64,000 nucleotides of DNA. Origin: Aldrovandia affinis (lineage: Eukaryota > Chordata > Actinopteri > Notacanthiformes > Halosauridae). Under the pieces are notes generated by a model. It worked only from the letters and a program-made list of their open reading frames with translations. It had not been told where the DNA came from and did no database searches. Position 1 is the stretch's first letter. Every line of letters begins with the position of its first letter. A program made the translations under genes and the position numbers. This document shows, piece by piece, positions 11,194 through 23,166 of this stretch. The stretch is taken from assembly GCA_029706075.1 (NCBI GenBank), contig JAINUG010000005.1, forward strand, positions 3,895,001 through 3,959,000, read 5' to 3'.

Positions 11194-13702
11194 GTTCCGA
11201 GATCAGTCTTTCCAAGGACTATGTGTGTAGAGAAATAAATGAAAAGGTGAACAAAGGAAAAATTAGGAGGGGGGGTGCACAGGGTAAAGTGAAATACCAC
11301 CGATCAGACCAATCTATGTGCAGGAAAGGGTCAATAATACGACAGGCCCTAAGCCCTATACAACAATACAACGATACAAGCATGGAAGGCTGACAACAGC
11401 TACCCAAGGAGATTTGGTCGCAAAATTCACACACACACCTTTTTTTTTCTTTCTAATTTAATTTTAATTTATCTTTATCTTCATTTTTTTATTTCTTAAT
11501 TTATGTTTTTGTTTTACTGCTTTATAAAATGTTTACATGTGCCAGGGGGTAGTCAGCAGATTCTCTGGGGGCCGGAGGTGACACTGTTTAAATTGTATGA
11601 ACTTAAACATTAATTAGAGACTAATGGGAGAAATTTGAATAATATCTCCCAATGTAAATGGCCTTAACAATCCAATAAAAAGAAATAAAGTTTTTCAAAA
11701 ACTCAAAAAAGATAAGGGGGATATTATATTTTTGCAGGAGACACACTTACTTAAAAAATAACATGAAAAACTAAAGAAAATGGCCTCAGACCATGTGTAC
11801 TCATCATCATATAACTCAGCCAGATGGGGAGTAGCCATTATTAAAAACAATCATATACCATTTAAATGACAAAGGAGTATTATAGACAAATAAGGAAGGT
11901 ATATATTACTTGAATTGAAAAAACACAAATAATGTTAATTGAAAAAACACAAATAATGTTTTGCAATGTATATAGTCCACTAGCACAAGGACCTGAGTTT
12001 ATGTCAAAGATTATAACTTTATTAGTATCAGAGCCGAAAGGTATATCAATAATGGGGGGTGATCTAAATCTTATCATGAACCAAAAGCTGGATACCGAAA
12101 ACCATTCAAAACATGAATCAGGAGGGCTGAATCTGAAATAGGACTTGTTGATATTTGGCGAAAGCTCCAGACATAAATATTTTACCTTTTTCTCTGCTTC
12201 ACAGAATATTTGCTCAAGATTGGATTACTTTTTTATGTTCAAAAATGAAATTTAAGTTAAAAATTGTGAAATCGGCCCGATTGAAACAAGTATTGAGACA
12301 ATACTTTGAACTTAATGATAACATGGAGCTACCCCAGTGCTATGAGAAGGGGCTAAAGCTGTTGCACGAGGTGAAAGAATATCATACGCATCTTTTATGA
12401 AGAAGCAAAGGGAAAAGAAAAGGGTGGCGTTAGAAAAGTAAATAGACCAACTATAAAGGGAACACAAGAGCAAAGGAGACAGAATTTTAAATAAGTTAAA
12501 GAAAGCAAGAGAATCACTAGATAACTTGACTACTGAAATAATAGAAAAATAATTGATAATTACGAAGCAAAAGTATTATGATGATTTCCTAAAGGCCCTT
12601 AACTTGTTAGCATATAAGCTGAAAAAGCTAAATAAAGAGCACACGTGATAGAAATTAGGGATAACAACACCATACCTCTAAAAGGAAAAAGTAAGATAGC
12701 AGAACAATGCGCATCTACTGTATATAGTCCAGTCCCGGAATATGAGAACAATTTGAGTGTAAAATCATACTTACATACATATGTAAGATCATTTCAATCT
12801 TCCAAAGGTCTCACATGAGCAAAACAAACAATTAATCAAACCAATTACAGAAGAAGAAATTTTGAATATAATTTTGAATACAAAAAATGGTAAATGCCCT
12901 GGAAGTGATGGATATACACATTAATTTTATAACGAGTTTAAAGAAACATTGTCTTCAATACTATGTAAAGTTTTTAATTGGGTTTTTGAAAAACAGGACA
13001 TGGAATTGTTCTGTTATCATGGTAATTCATAAGGAAGGCAAAGACCTGGGGGAATGCTCTTTATATAGACCTATATCCCTTTTGAATGTAGCTAAAAAAA
13101 TATTAACATCTATAATGAGTAACCGGTTGAAGCAAGTCATTCCAAATATTATTAAGGAAGACCAAGCTGGATGTCTACACAACAGATGGAGAAACCAATG
13201 CTATTAACCCTGGATGCTGAAAAAGCATTCGACATGCTCTTTTTTATTTGAAACCTGTACAGAATTTGCATTCCATAAAAAAATGGTGTATGAATGTATC
13301 ATAGCCCCAGTTCCAGAGTAAGAGTGAATGGTACAATATCAAGCACATTTAATTTAGGCAGGGGAACAAGGTAGGGAGATCATCTTTCTCCATTTATATT
13401 CATCATGTGCATGCCTGAAAGAATCCGTAAAAAATGAGAAAATTAAGGGAATTGCAGTGGGAGGAGAAGAGCATAAGTTAGTACTTTACGCAGATGATAT
13501 GATCATGTTTTTAACAAATACCTATGTATCATTACCAGTCTTAATGGAAGAAATAAAATATTACAGTCTAGTTTCTGGTTATAAACTGAATACAAGTAAA
13601 TCTGAAGCAATGGAAATAGGCATTCCTTTAAATCAAGATTTTAAACATAAATATAATTTCAAATGGGATCAAAATAAACGGAAATACTTAAGAGTAAATA
13701 TA

Positions 13703-14373
13703 CAGTGGCACCTCGGCCCACAAACTTAATTCGTTCGTTGACTCCGTTCGCGAACCGAAATAATTTTTCCCATTGAAAATTCCCATTGTAAATCCAATTA
13801 ATCCGTTCTCCAGCCGCAGAAACACTTTTTTACAACTTATTATGGGTTTATGTGTGGCAAAAATATAGAAAGGAATTAAAGATAACCTTAATTATAGAAC
13901 TCCTTTAGCCACATCAGCTGCCTTTAGCGCATCTTTGTTCTTTAGGATAGTACAGATCGTCGATTTAGCCATGTCGTACTGTTTGGTGAGATCGGAAACA
14001 CAAACACCACTCTCACGTTTAGCTATTATTTCCTTCTTCGTTTCTACTGTAATACGCTTAGGCTTCTTAACACCACTATCAGTAGCACTTTTCACTTTCT
14101 TGGGAGCCATAATGAGGGCAAATTTAATGGAAATATCACAAAAAGAATGTGTATCAAAGGAGAACACAATGAAAAACGATGTAAACAACGCTGAGTACTA
14201 AGCACAACTGACGCTATCCACGACGCGCTACGGCGAGAAGCCCGCGAGTTTGTGTGTTTGTGCGTTCGTGCACCGAGGGCTTGTTCGCGGGCCGAGTGAA
14301 AATTTGTTCGGAAAGTGTGTTCGTGGGCCGATTTGTTTGTGAGTAGGGGCGTTCGCGGGCCGAGGTTTCACTG
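13703..14373 (-). mobile_element. Tigger/pogo-type derivative with TA target duplication
   Basis: The ends are CAGTGGCACCTCGGCCCAC and, inverted, CAGTGAAACCTCGGCCCGC, flanked by TA at 13701-13702 and 14374-14375. The 671-bp element is internally deleted. The minus strand keeps a 5' transposase piece containing MAPKKVKSATDSGVKKPKR and VSDLTKQYDMAKSTICTIL. This matches the CENP-B-like helix-turn-helix of Tigger1-type transposases; the catalytic DDE domain is lost. L1 ORF2 coding sequence resumes directly at the right side, so the insertion is younger than that LINE. Confidence 0.9.
13892..14107 (-). pseudogene. Tigger transposase N-terminal (CENP-B HTH) fragment
   Basis: On the minus strand from the ATG at about 14107, roughly 70 residues read MAPKKVKSATDSGVKKPKR, ITVETKKEIIAKRESG and MAKSTICTILKNKDALK. 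This is the N-terminal DNA-binding domain of Tigger-type transposases, which binds the transposon ends. The open frame extends upstream to 14188, but that part lacks similarity, so I prefer the internal Met. It is truncated at its 3' end by the element's internal deletion. Confidence 0.8.
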
Positions 14374-14689
14374 TACTACAAAATTTAGATCTAGTGTATC
14401 AGTACAATTATGAATTACTGGAAAATCAGGTGAGACAAGATATAAGGAGATGGAAGTTAGTTCCTCTATCAATATCTCAAAAAGTTCCTCAAAAAGTTGA
14501 TACAATAAAAATGAATGTACTCCCCAGATTTTTTTGTTTGTTTTAAATTTTACAGATTCTAATCCCAATAAAAACTTTTAGGGAATGGGAAAAACTTTTG
14601 GTTAAATTTATTTGGGATGAAAAGAAACTTGAGTGAAACTTAAAACATTTAAAAAATGTAAAGGTTAAGGCAGTCCCATGTAATTAACT

Positions 14690-15175
14690 AATTAAATTAA
14701 GGGATAAGGACCCAGACGCAGACCAGGATAAGGCAACAAGGAACGTTTAATTCAGGCAGGGGTCAAAACCAGTAGACAGAGTAGCGAAGACACAAAATCG
14801 AAATCCAAGAGCGTAGTCAAAAAACTATCCAAAAAGTCAAAACCAAGAAATCAGAAAAGGCAAACAAAACAGAATCGGCAGGCAAACTCGAAGTGAAAAC
14901 AGAATGCAACAGACTCTGGCTTACTGACAATCGGCACAGGGAATGATGATCAACGTTCTGACAAGGAGTGAACATAAACACGGAACTTAAATAAAAGCAG
15001 GGAAGGGAAACACAAAAGGAATCAGGTGTGACTGGGAGGAGAGAAGGGCAGGAACACATGTGAAAACGATGGGATTTGCTAATACAATAACGAGGGTAAA
15101 CGAAAGACTAAAAAAATAAAAAATAAAAAATAAAAAAATGACCCAAAAGAACATAAATAACCTATGTGTTAGGAA
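14690..15175 (-). mobile_element. LTR-like fossil repeat (probable solo LTR)
   Basis: A block of about 480 bp interrupts the L1-type ORF2. Read on the minus strand it is pyrimidine-rich, with a TATA-like TTTATTTAAG near its middle and an AATTAAA signal near its end, as in fish LTRs. No internal retroviral or gypsy coding region is present in the window. The exact ends and family are uncertain; it may be another kind of non-coding repeat. Confidence 0.35.
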
Positions 15176-15529
15176 CACATAAAAAATCTGGAGAATTCTA
15201 TGTAAAACAAAAAAGATAAGTGATGAATTGTAGAGAAATCATATAGGATCCAAATTTTAACCCCAATACAACAGATGGTGTTTTTAAGAGCTGGGCTAAC
15301 ATAGGACTGACTAGATATTACCAAATGTACAATGAAGGGGGGATGGATTCCTTTGAAAACTTATCAAGAAAAACTGGCATTCCCCATTTTAGGTATCTTC
15401 AAATAAGAACTTACTTAATGAAAAATGTTCTAAAGATTAAAACATCATGGGATATCCATCCCCTTTTGTTATACATAATGAAATCATATAGAAACTCTAA
15501 AGTAAAAAATGTGGCTTCTGAGCCATAAC

Positions 15530-15890
15530 ATGCCAGGCATTCATTAGCGATGACCTCCAAATACCACGTTCCAACCTTCATATCCCAAACTGAAGAAGGA
15601 CAGTGCCAACACCAAAATGCCAGATAGCCTTAAGTTCTAGAAATGCTGGCAGAGTAGGAATGGGTGGCAGGCAGGTGCCAATGTACAAAGATAGGTTGGG
15701 GAACAAACATCTAAACAGGCCATGGATGGCCCAGCACAAAACCCTCAGACCCTTCCCCTCTTAAATAGGTTCATTTTAAGGGTCATCCCAGCCATGTGTT
15801 CCTGTTGAATATTCTTGTTCTGGTCAAGCTCATTTAAAAAATATATATATATATATATATAATTATTATTATTTATTTTTTAAACAGACA
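15530..15890. repeat. Unassigned insertion in L1 ORF2, ending in (AT)n
   Basis: The stretch separates two L1 ORF2 C-terminal pieces and has no LINE similarity that I can read. It ends in an ATATAT run (about 15839-15861) followed by ATT repeats. It could be a short interspersed element with a microsatellite tail, but no pol III boxes are clear. Confidence 0.35.
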
Positions 15891-16899
15891 ATACCAGCAA
15901 GCTGGTGCATGATGCCATGCCCAGACAAATGCAAAATACTGCAGAATGATAATGACAAAGAACACAACATGACAAAAAACAGGTGGGAAGAAGAATTAAG
16001 AATAAATATCACAGAAGACGAATGGAAATGTTGCTTAAACAATGTATTTAGGACAAAGAGCTCTATGTACTGGCAGGAATATGCCTGGAAAGTACAAATA
16101 CGATTTTTTCAAACACCAGTAATACAATCAAAATATAATAATGTGATTACCTCAAGGTGTTGGAGAGAATGAGGGGGAAAAGTAGGTCACTATACCCATA
16201 TTTTCTACTCCTGTAATCTTTTAAACACATTCTGGTCCACAATCTGTGAAGCTATGGAAATCATTTTCAAGAGGCCTTTAATTTTAAGAGCTGAACATCT
16301 AGTTTAAGGACAATATCCAAATAACATGTTAGAAGAAGACAAATATATTTTTAGAAGTTTAGGAATTACAGCACTTAAACAAATTACGAGAAATTGGTTG
16401 AAACCAATATCCCCCAAAACTGGAAGAAGACTGTAAAAGAATTGTATGTGATGGAGAAACGAACATATAGAATAAGGAATAAATAAGAACTATTTGCCAT
16501 GAAATGGGATAAAATAATGAATTCAAATGTTATACCCCTTGACACTCTGATGTATTAAAACACCACAGGTTTCTAGAGATCAAATGTAAATGAAATACAA
16601 CCTGTATGAAGTCTACCACCTCGTTTTTGTTGTTTGTTTTAGTTTTTTCTTCCTCATAATGTTTACCCTTTAGTATAATAATTTTTTCTCCCCCTCTCTT
16701 CTTCTGCTATGGTTTCCTACACTTTTAAATTTATTAATTTGCTTCTTTCTTTTTATTGTTTAACATTATTTACGTGTGTGTGTATGTATGTATGTATTTT
16801 TTTTCTTCTTTCTATTCTTTCTTTTTCCCCTCATGCCATATATAAAAATGTGTAAAATGTAAAATGTATAAAGTTACAATTAAACTATATGCTCATCTA

Positions 16900-19800
16900 A
16901 TCAATCATTGTTATGTGTTTTTAGTAATAAGTAAATGTTGTGAGAGTTGTATGCAATGAAAGGGACTTGACTTGGACTTGTCCCTAAAGACTTAAACTTG
17001 ACTTGGACTTGCATGAAGTGACTTGTTGCAAGTCTGATCTGTGTGGATCTTAAAACCTAAGATCCAGGCAGGAGCCCCATTGATCTGGACTTGTTGCCAA
17101 ATTGCTTTAATTTTAGTGCTCAGTTTAGTGTTTGACTCTTTCCTCTCGATGCCTCTGGTGAGGTTTTTAAAATCCAGATATCCACCCTCCCTCCAAGGAG
17201 AGCTCCCATTATAAAAAAGCAAACAGACCCAGCAAAAAAGCGTGTTCAAGCAAGCTGACCTTGTTAGCCTGTTTGATATGCCTTCATGTTGAAAAACTCC
17301 AGCACCCACCTCCTGTTCATGGTGACAGATATTTGTAGACTTGGCAAAGCATTAATCCTAGATATTGAATGGCAAGGGTCTGCATAGCTACTGCAGATGT
17401 AATTTTGTTATTTTATTCTGCCTCCCTTCACCCTTTAAAGAAAATGATTTTTGGCATATATCATTTTGCATGTCAATGATCATTGGTCAATTGACTCCTG
17501 TAGGGAGGCTGGGACGATACTGCCTCCCGTGAAGCTGAGTGACACTAAGCCCCATTCACATGTGGACATGGTTGAGTTAGGGTGAAGCTAGTGGCAATAT
17601 GCCTCAACCAAATCAAGCTGAAATACTTTGTCTGTCTTTTCAGTATAAAATAATGCTTGACTAAATAATGTATAAAGATACTGTTTTTTTAATCTAAAAT
17701 GAATCTTAATAGCAGAATTTAATCAAGTTTTTTATCATTTTCATCACATTTTGTCCTAACAATTCTGATGTTATCTCTGATATGATTTGACCCCACAAGG
17801 AGCCACCACTGATTATACTATATTATCTCCTCTATAGCTAGAGTACTCTACCGTAAGTCAAAGCCTACACATTTCAAAATTCTGTACCAAGAACAACGCA
17901 CTCTCAGTGAAACATTTCTAGTGATACAATCTAAAGATAAAAACATACTGTAACATTCATGAAGAAATATGTTGTGGTTTCAAAGGAATATCCTAAGGTC
18001 ACAGATGTAATGCAACACCTTGTGTTTCCAAAATATGTCTAAATAATTGGCAACAGGTAGAATAAAATTGCTATTACAAGCACTTGTTATCTTGCCTGAA
18101 AGTCCAAGTCATCATCATGTTATAATATATTATGTAGGCCTACTCAATGGGGTTCTTGACCTAACCAGCTTTGATCAAAATAAATAAATAATCCAAGTTT
18201 ATTACCATGTAATATACGAAAATCTCCAAGTGCTTTAGTCAAATAAACAATGTAATTCAATTTTATACAAAGACAAATAAACATATTTCTGACTTCAAGC
18301 TGGTTTTGACTCCAAACACCCCGAGTGGGTTAATTAGCATTTCAGTGTGGTGCCTGTAGTGGATTGATAAGATTATTACATTAGTTGGAGTCGAATTGCG
18401 GATATAAAGAGCGTGATGGCCTTCGTGCACCCCTTAGGCTTACTGAAAGCATCACCGATATGTGTAGAGAACCCGAATTAATAAATTAAAGTTGTTCAAT
18501 TAGGAAATTGACCCAGAAGGAAATAATGTGATGGGTATTATGTTAGGAAAAATAATTACTGTTGATGCTAGTGTTTTTGAGAAGACAAATAAAGCTTTGT
18601 TATAATAAAGCTCCCGATTCTCCTCCACAACATGGCAATATCCATCAATTTTTCATGCTGGTTTATTTGGTTCAGCATGCCCTTGCATGACAAAATGAAT
18701 AAACTATAATGCTAACTGAATTCAAAATTGCTGATGAAGGCCATGTAGAATGACTGGGTGCGTCATCAAACGCAGTTTTCCCTTGCATATGTTAATTCCC
18801 ACTATTTCTCGTAAATGTACATTCTAGTCATTTAAAATGCCTTCAGAGTCATGCACTCTGAATTGGCTTTAGTAGCCTATATATTATCTTCAATTAATGT
18901 ATGGCACTGGAATCTAAATTAGAAAAAAAAATTGAGTAAGAATATTGTTTTATAACACAACTGTTTGAACATGCTGAATGCACTGATTTTGATTGTTTTC
19001 AAAGTGGTTAGAATAGAGTTCTACAGGAGAGTACGATTGATCTCACCTCTTACTTTGTCAGTGAGCAGAAGTGTAGAAATCTTTTAGACAGGCTAGCTCC
19101 TTTTTTAACCAGCCATGCTGGCAATATGCCTGTGTAAAATGCTTTTGACTTATTTATTTACTTCGATATAGGAACCTCTGTGTGGAGAAGCAATCTCTCA
19201 GTCTGATTTTACAGGCCCTGCTTTGTAGAGCTGTCAAAGACTGTAATTTTAACTTTATCCACCACCTCCAACAAAAGGTGACTTATGACTCTTTATCAAG
19301 GGGGTCGTCAAAAAAATGTCAATAAAAGATTAAAAGGTGAGTAGAAGGGGAGAAGACAGACTTCATTAGAGTTGATTTAGGAATGCTTCGTACCTCCGTA
19401 CAATAAGCTAGAAGATGCTTATTAGCAGGGTCTTTTGAGCTTTGGCCTCCTATTGGCAACTTTATCAAGGTGATATATTGAATAGGTCCCCTATTAAAAG
19501 AATATACCAGAGAGACTCACATTTCACTTACAAAGAATATGTAATTACCACCAGAGGGGAAAATGGCTTGCACTGGGAGATCCATCTTCAGGCTTGATTA
19601 TGTCTCCTATTCTTTGCCTTTGGAGGCCAAAAACACTGTGAAGGTTTCCCCTGCAAGACTTACCTGCATTTATCTTAATCCAAACATGGCAGGAAATTGA
19701 AATCAATGATACCGTAAGTATCAGGCCTATAAGCCTATAAAGAAAACTTTCATCGTTTATGCATTTATTTTGCTAAAATATCAAATTTTCTTCATTGGCA

Positions 19801-21768
19801 CTTAAAAACCTCACTGCCATATGTTTTTCATAATATATCCAAATACGTGCATGAGAAGAAAAAAAAACTATGACAGCTTTGATATAATGTGCCAAGATGT
19901 GCCAATTACAATATACCACATACTCAACAAAGTCATGTAAAATAGGGTTAATTAATTTTCCAATTATTCTTGTCTGGGTGACCTTATAAATGTTGAGGTT
20001 TATTCTGAAATTGGGGGTGTGCAGAAAATGAGTCCAGATCCCCCTGTTCATTTAATTTCAATTCAATATGTAAAAGAAATTCCATAAAATGTGGAAAAAA
20101 ATCATGAACATGTAAATTCTTCACTTCAAATTCATTCCTCTTGTCCCATAAAGATCTCACTAATCAGGATTTTTTTTTCACATCTTCCCATTGCTTCTGA
20201 AGTATTCTAGCTTCTCCATTACACACATGTAAATTGCTTATAATGAAAGTCAATACCACACATCAATCATCTCTCTATTAGAGCCAGAGGAACTGTAAAA
20301 GTCTCCCTCTTAAATATTCCCACATGATGTAATTACTCCTGCTTGCTTGATGGTATTTCATTTGATGAGTGATGCACTGATAATCAATAATGGCTGCCTC
20401 AGGTTAGCCATGCTGGCATGTATGAAGGTATGACAAGACAGAGTGTCATGAACTTTAAAGCAGCTTTGAATAAAGCCACACCTTTACTACCTAGCAGACT
20501 AATGACATGTGCCTCAATCTGAAAACAGGTTTGTCCACTCAAAATTCTCAATGTACTCTTTCAAATTGGAGGGGGTACGCCCTCTCCATCTTATCTCCTC
20601 CTAATACTGAGGTTTTATTTTGAAGCTGATCACTGTGATGCGCTATAGTTTTGATGGATTTGTGATGGGGGAACAGGAACATTTCATCTACCCTGTTAAA
20701 GATGAATTTATGACTTGAACAGGCAAAACATCTTGCAAGTATGAATTTCCATTTCTTGGTAGAGTCGCAGTGATGGTCCAGTCCAAGCTGTCCAGTCCAG
20801 CTATCAGACACTGTTCAGGGGCCACAATCTATTTGTTGGATCTGCAAGTTGATCAGTTACCAGCTAGAAAAAAATCACAAGGTACTTTAACTTTGCCTGG
20901 CTGCCTCACCTTCCAATATGAATGAGATTTGGTCTACATTGCTGTTTCAACTTACCGATGTTGGTGAAAAGCATGAATATAACGAATTATTTATTAGTTG
21001 TTGTTTAAATTCACTAATGTTAATAGTGAAGAATACCATTCTTCATTATTTATTCTTTCAACCTATTCAACAAAGTTACCTGGCTGCCTTAAAATATGAA
21101 GCTAAGGAAAGTAAAACAAACTCTTTGAGCACAGAAGTGAACTAAAACTGTAAATCTGTTTGAAAACAGACAGATTAATTTCAGTTACTTTTGGGTTACT
21201 TTGCCTTAAAAACAACCGCACATGCAGTTGAATAAACAAGTCATTTCAATTTACAGATTTATCATAAATATAGCCAATGTCAACCATTATTTACAAATGA
21301 GTAAAATTACATTTGTGTCTATAATCTAAATCTAAATGCCTTTTTACCTTTAAACATGTCTGAGTCTGAATAATCCAACAAGTAATCATCTATTTATTAA
21401 AAAGTATCTGTAATAAGATTACTTCCAGGGTTTGGGTTCATTCGCTTCCCATTCAATCAAGTCAAAATATAAACTGAAACGAATGACAGAGCATTCACTA
21501 TCAATAGAGTGGACAAGAGCCTTGTTATAGCAAAAGATTTTCAATTTTCAAAAAACACATCCTAAATTGACTGAATTGAAGTAATCCCTGGTGAACATTA
21601 AACATCCACCCAAAATACATGAAAACATGAAAACATCATCCCCCAATACTGTATTTTTTTTAACATGTAATAATGGAGTGCCCTCAGGGAGAGGCGTGGA
21701 AATCCATTCAACGTCTGTGTCTACGCTGTGTAGCAAAGAGCTTATTTCTTATTCTCTAATCTTCATGA
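16900..21768. other. Noncoding stretch, possible conserved blocks
   Basis: No gene is supported. Around 16965-17025 the words ACTTGACTTGGACTTG recur, a known style of degenerate fish repeat. The sequence at about 19190-19690 and 20210-20480 is free of recognisable transposons, with balanced composition and many homeodomain-like TAAT words. It has the look of vertebrate conserved noncoding sequence, but conservation cannot be judged from one genome. The open frames here are short and motif-free. Confidence 0.4.
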
Positions 21769-22077
21769 CTTTCTGAAGGAGCTAGAAAAAGTACTACTTG
21801 GGTAGTCAAGGTTCAGGCAGAAGAGGACCCCCGTGAGTACAGCAAAGCCCTTTGCAACATCTCTGAGCCGGGGTACAACAAGGGTCTCTTCCACAATGAC
21901 TGCCACGTTGAAGACTGCATGAGGGAACGGGTCCTGCAGTACACCTTCAGGATTCCAAGAGACATCCCCTTCATCCCCTCATCTAGTGGGGTTCACCATG
22001 GGCCTAGAGAACAATATAAAACAACAAATTACAACTGTATACACACAGTTCTGTGTGAACGACTGTGGAAAAAATAA
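21769..22077 (+). other. Unrecognised coding-like open frame (possible exon or processed fragment)
   Basis: After a TGA at 21766-21768 the plus strand is open for 102 codons and ends at a TAA (22075-22077). The translation includes VVKVQAEEDPREYSKALCN, EPGYNKGLFHNDCHVEDC and VLQYTFRIPRDIPFIP. It is rich in Cys, Asp, Glu, Tyr and Pro, as real proteins are, and the DNA between 21800 and 21990 is clearly more GC-rich than its surroundings. No ATG lies near the start; a pyrimidine-rich tract followed by AG at 21777-21778 could be a splice acceptor. I do not recognise the domain. It could be an exon, a processed pseudogene piece or a captured fragment. Confidence 0.4.
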
Positions 22078-22753
22078 AATTTATTCATAACATACATGTA
22101 TGTACTTAAACGATATGTACTTATAGCGATTGTAATGTCATTCTTAGTTCCAAAATGCACTTTATAGATTAGAGTGGTCACACTCTGCAAATGCCATATA
22201 GAGGGTGCTATGAAGAGCATACCAAAATCAAGTTCTTTATTACCAATTCCTAAAGAATATACAATACATACATCGATCATCTTGATTATGCTGCTCTGGA
22301 TGGAGTCCTAAGGTAAAAAAAAAAGCCCCGGGGGGGGGGAATTATTTGAGATTTCAGTTTGGAATACCATTTCTAGTCTAGTTATACATGCAGTTTCATG
22401 TGTTGTGAAGAAATACTGGTCATCTCAGGTATCTGTACTGATGTCACATGCAATTATTTTTTTTACTTCCTCTCGTTTCCTAAATTATAACACACACACA
22501 TATATATTTCTGAGTTGTACGTTGGCCTTTTCAATAACTAATTTTCCCCATTTTCAATTATGGGTAGAGCTGGAAAAAAAGCCAGAATGCTGACTGTGAA
22601 CACACGTCGGGAGCAGCTAATGCTGGAGGTTTAGCATCCTAGAAGATGAAATTGTTGTATCTAAGTGTAAATATCACTTTAAAGGCCAAACCTGGAATTT
22701 GTTTGAATTTATTCAAAAGTCCCAGGTGTAATTGGCTTAGTAACCGTAATGTA
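22078..22753. other. Unassigned AT-rich DNA
   Basis: No gene is visible. A short run of A followed by CCCCGGGGGGGGGG lies near 22316-22340, and (AC)n/(AT)n words near 22492-22507. Confidence 0.4.
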
Positions 22754-22770
22754 GCCGTATCAACAGTTTA

Positions 22771-23149
22771 AAAAATTTTTTTTTTATTTGTTTCTGATTT
22801 TATCCCATTTTTCTCCCAATTTGGTAGCCAATTAGACCCGCTATTTTTACATCAATCCCCCTAGTAATGTGAGTTCGCTGCCGTAGTCCTGCGACCGGTA
22901 GTAGTGACGGTAGCGCTCTGACGCTTACGAGACGGCACCCGCAGGCCGTCGACCGTAACCCGGTACTACAGGGCCACTCAACGCAGCGAACGCCACGTCG
23001 GCTCCCCTCCCCCTCCCTGGGGCGGACAGCCAATCGCCGCCCCTGGTGGCACTCCCGGCCAGAGCCGACACTTGGCGAGACGGGGAATTGAACCCCGGTC
23101 TCCGTGGCCAGCGTCGGACGTTGTAACCACTGGACCACGCGGGAGGCCC
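22771..23149 (-). mobile_element. tRNA-derived SINE (family X), full copy with 17-bp TSD
   Basis: Read on the minus strand, it starts GGGCCTCCCGCGTGGTCCAG, with an A box (GTGGTCCAGTGG) and a B box (GGGGTTCAATTCCC). A GC-rich body containing GATTGGCTGTCCGCCCCAGG follows, and the 3' tail ends CTACCAAATTGGGAGAAAA. It is flanked by a perfect 17-bp duplication (GCCGTATCAACAGTTTA) at 22754-22770 and 23150-23166, proving target-primed insertion. Of the five related copies in the window this looks the youngest. The 160-codon minus open frame across it is not a gene. I cannot name the family. Confidence 0.93.
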
Positions 23150-23166
23150 GCCGTATCAACAGTTTA

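Larger units (their letters stand above)
11620..16480 (+). pseudogene. L1-type ORF2 (endonuclease/reverse transcriptase) remnant
   Basis: Blocks in order. The endonuclease start is SPNVNGLNNPIKRNKV and IIFLQETHL (catalytic Glu in QETH) near 11640-11750, then GISIMGGDLNLIMNQ near 12035-12080. Reverse transcriptase follows at 12887-13207 (IHKEGKDLGECSLYRPISLL, KEDQAGC) and 13457-13729 (LYADDMIMF, the catalytic YADD). The thumb region is LDLVYQYNYELLENQV at about 14385. C-terminal pieces lie at 15325-15528 and 15909-16172 (WKCCLNNVFRTKSSMYWQEY). A perfect 24-bp tandem duplication lies in the endonuclease part (11913-11936 and 11937-11960). Many stops break the frame. Confidence 0.8.
9560..16880 (+). 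mobile_element. Decayed L1-type LINE with nested insertions
   Basis: Collinear plus-strand scraps of ORF1 (9739-10318) and ORF2 (about 11620-16480) share the gene order and motifs of L1-clade LINEs. A coiled-coil/RNA-binding ORF1 precedes an ORF2 with APE endonuclease, reverse transcriptase and C-terminal domain. The copy is broken by many stops and frame changes. It is interrupted by a (TA)n tract, a tRNA-SINE (11021-11193), a Tigger derivative (13703-14373), an LTR-like repeat (about 14690-15175) and an unassigned block (about 15530-15890). The spacing between ORF1 and ORF2 is about 1 kb longer than expected even without the SINE, so they could be two copies of one family. Confidence 0.75.

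Noticed and set aside
16992-17309. 105-codon minus-strand open frame
   Set aside because: No motif; its 3' part is the ACTTGACTTGGACTTG-type degenerate repeat.
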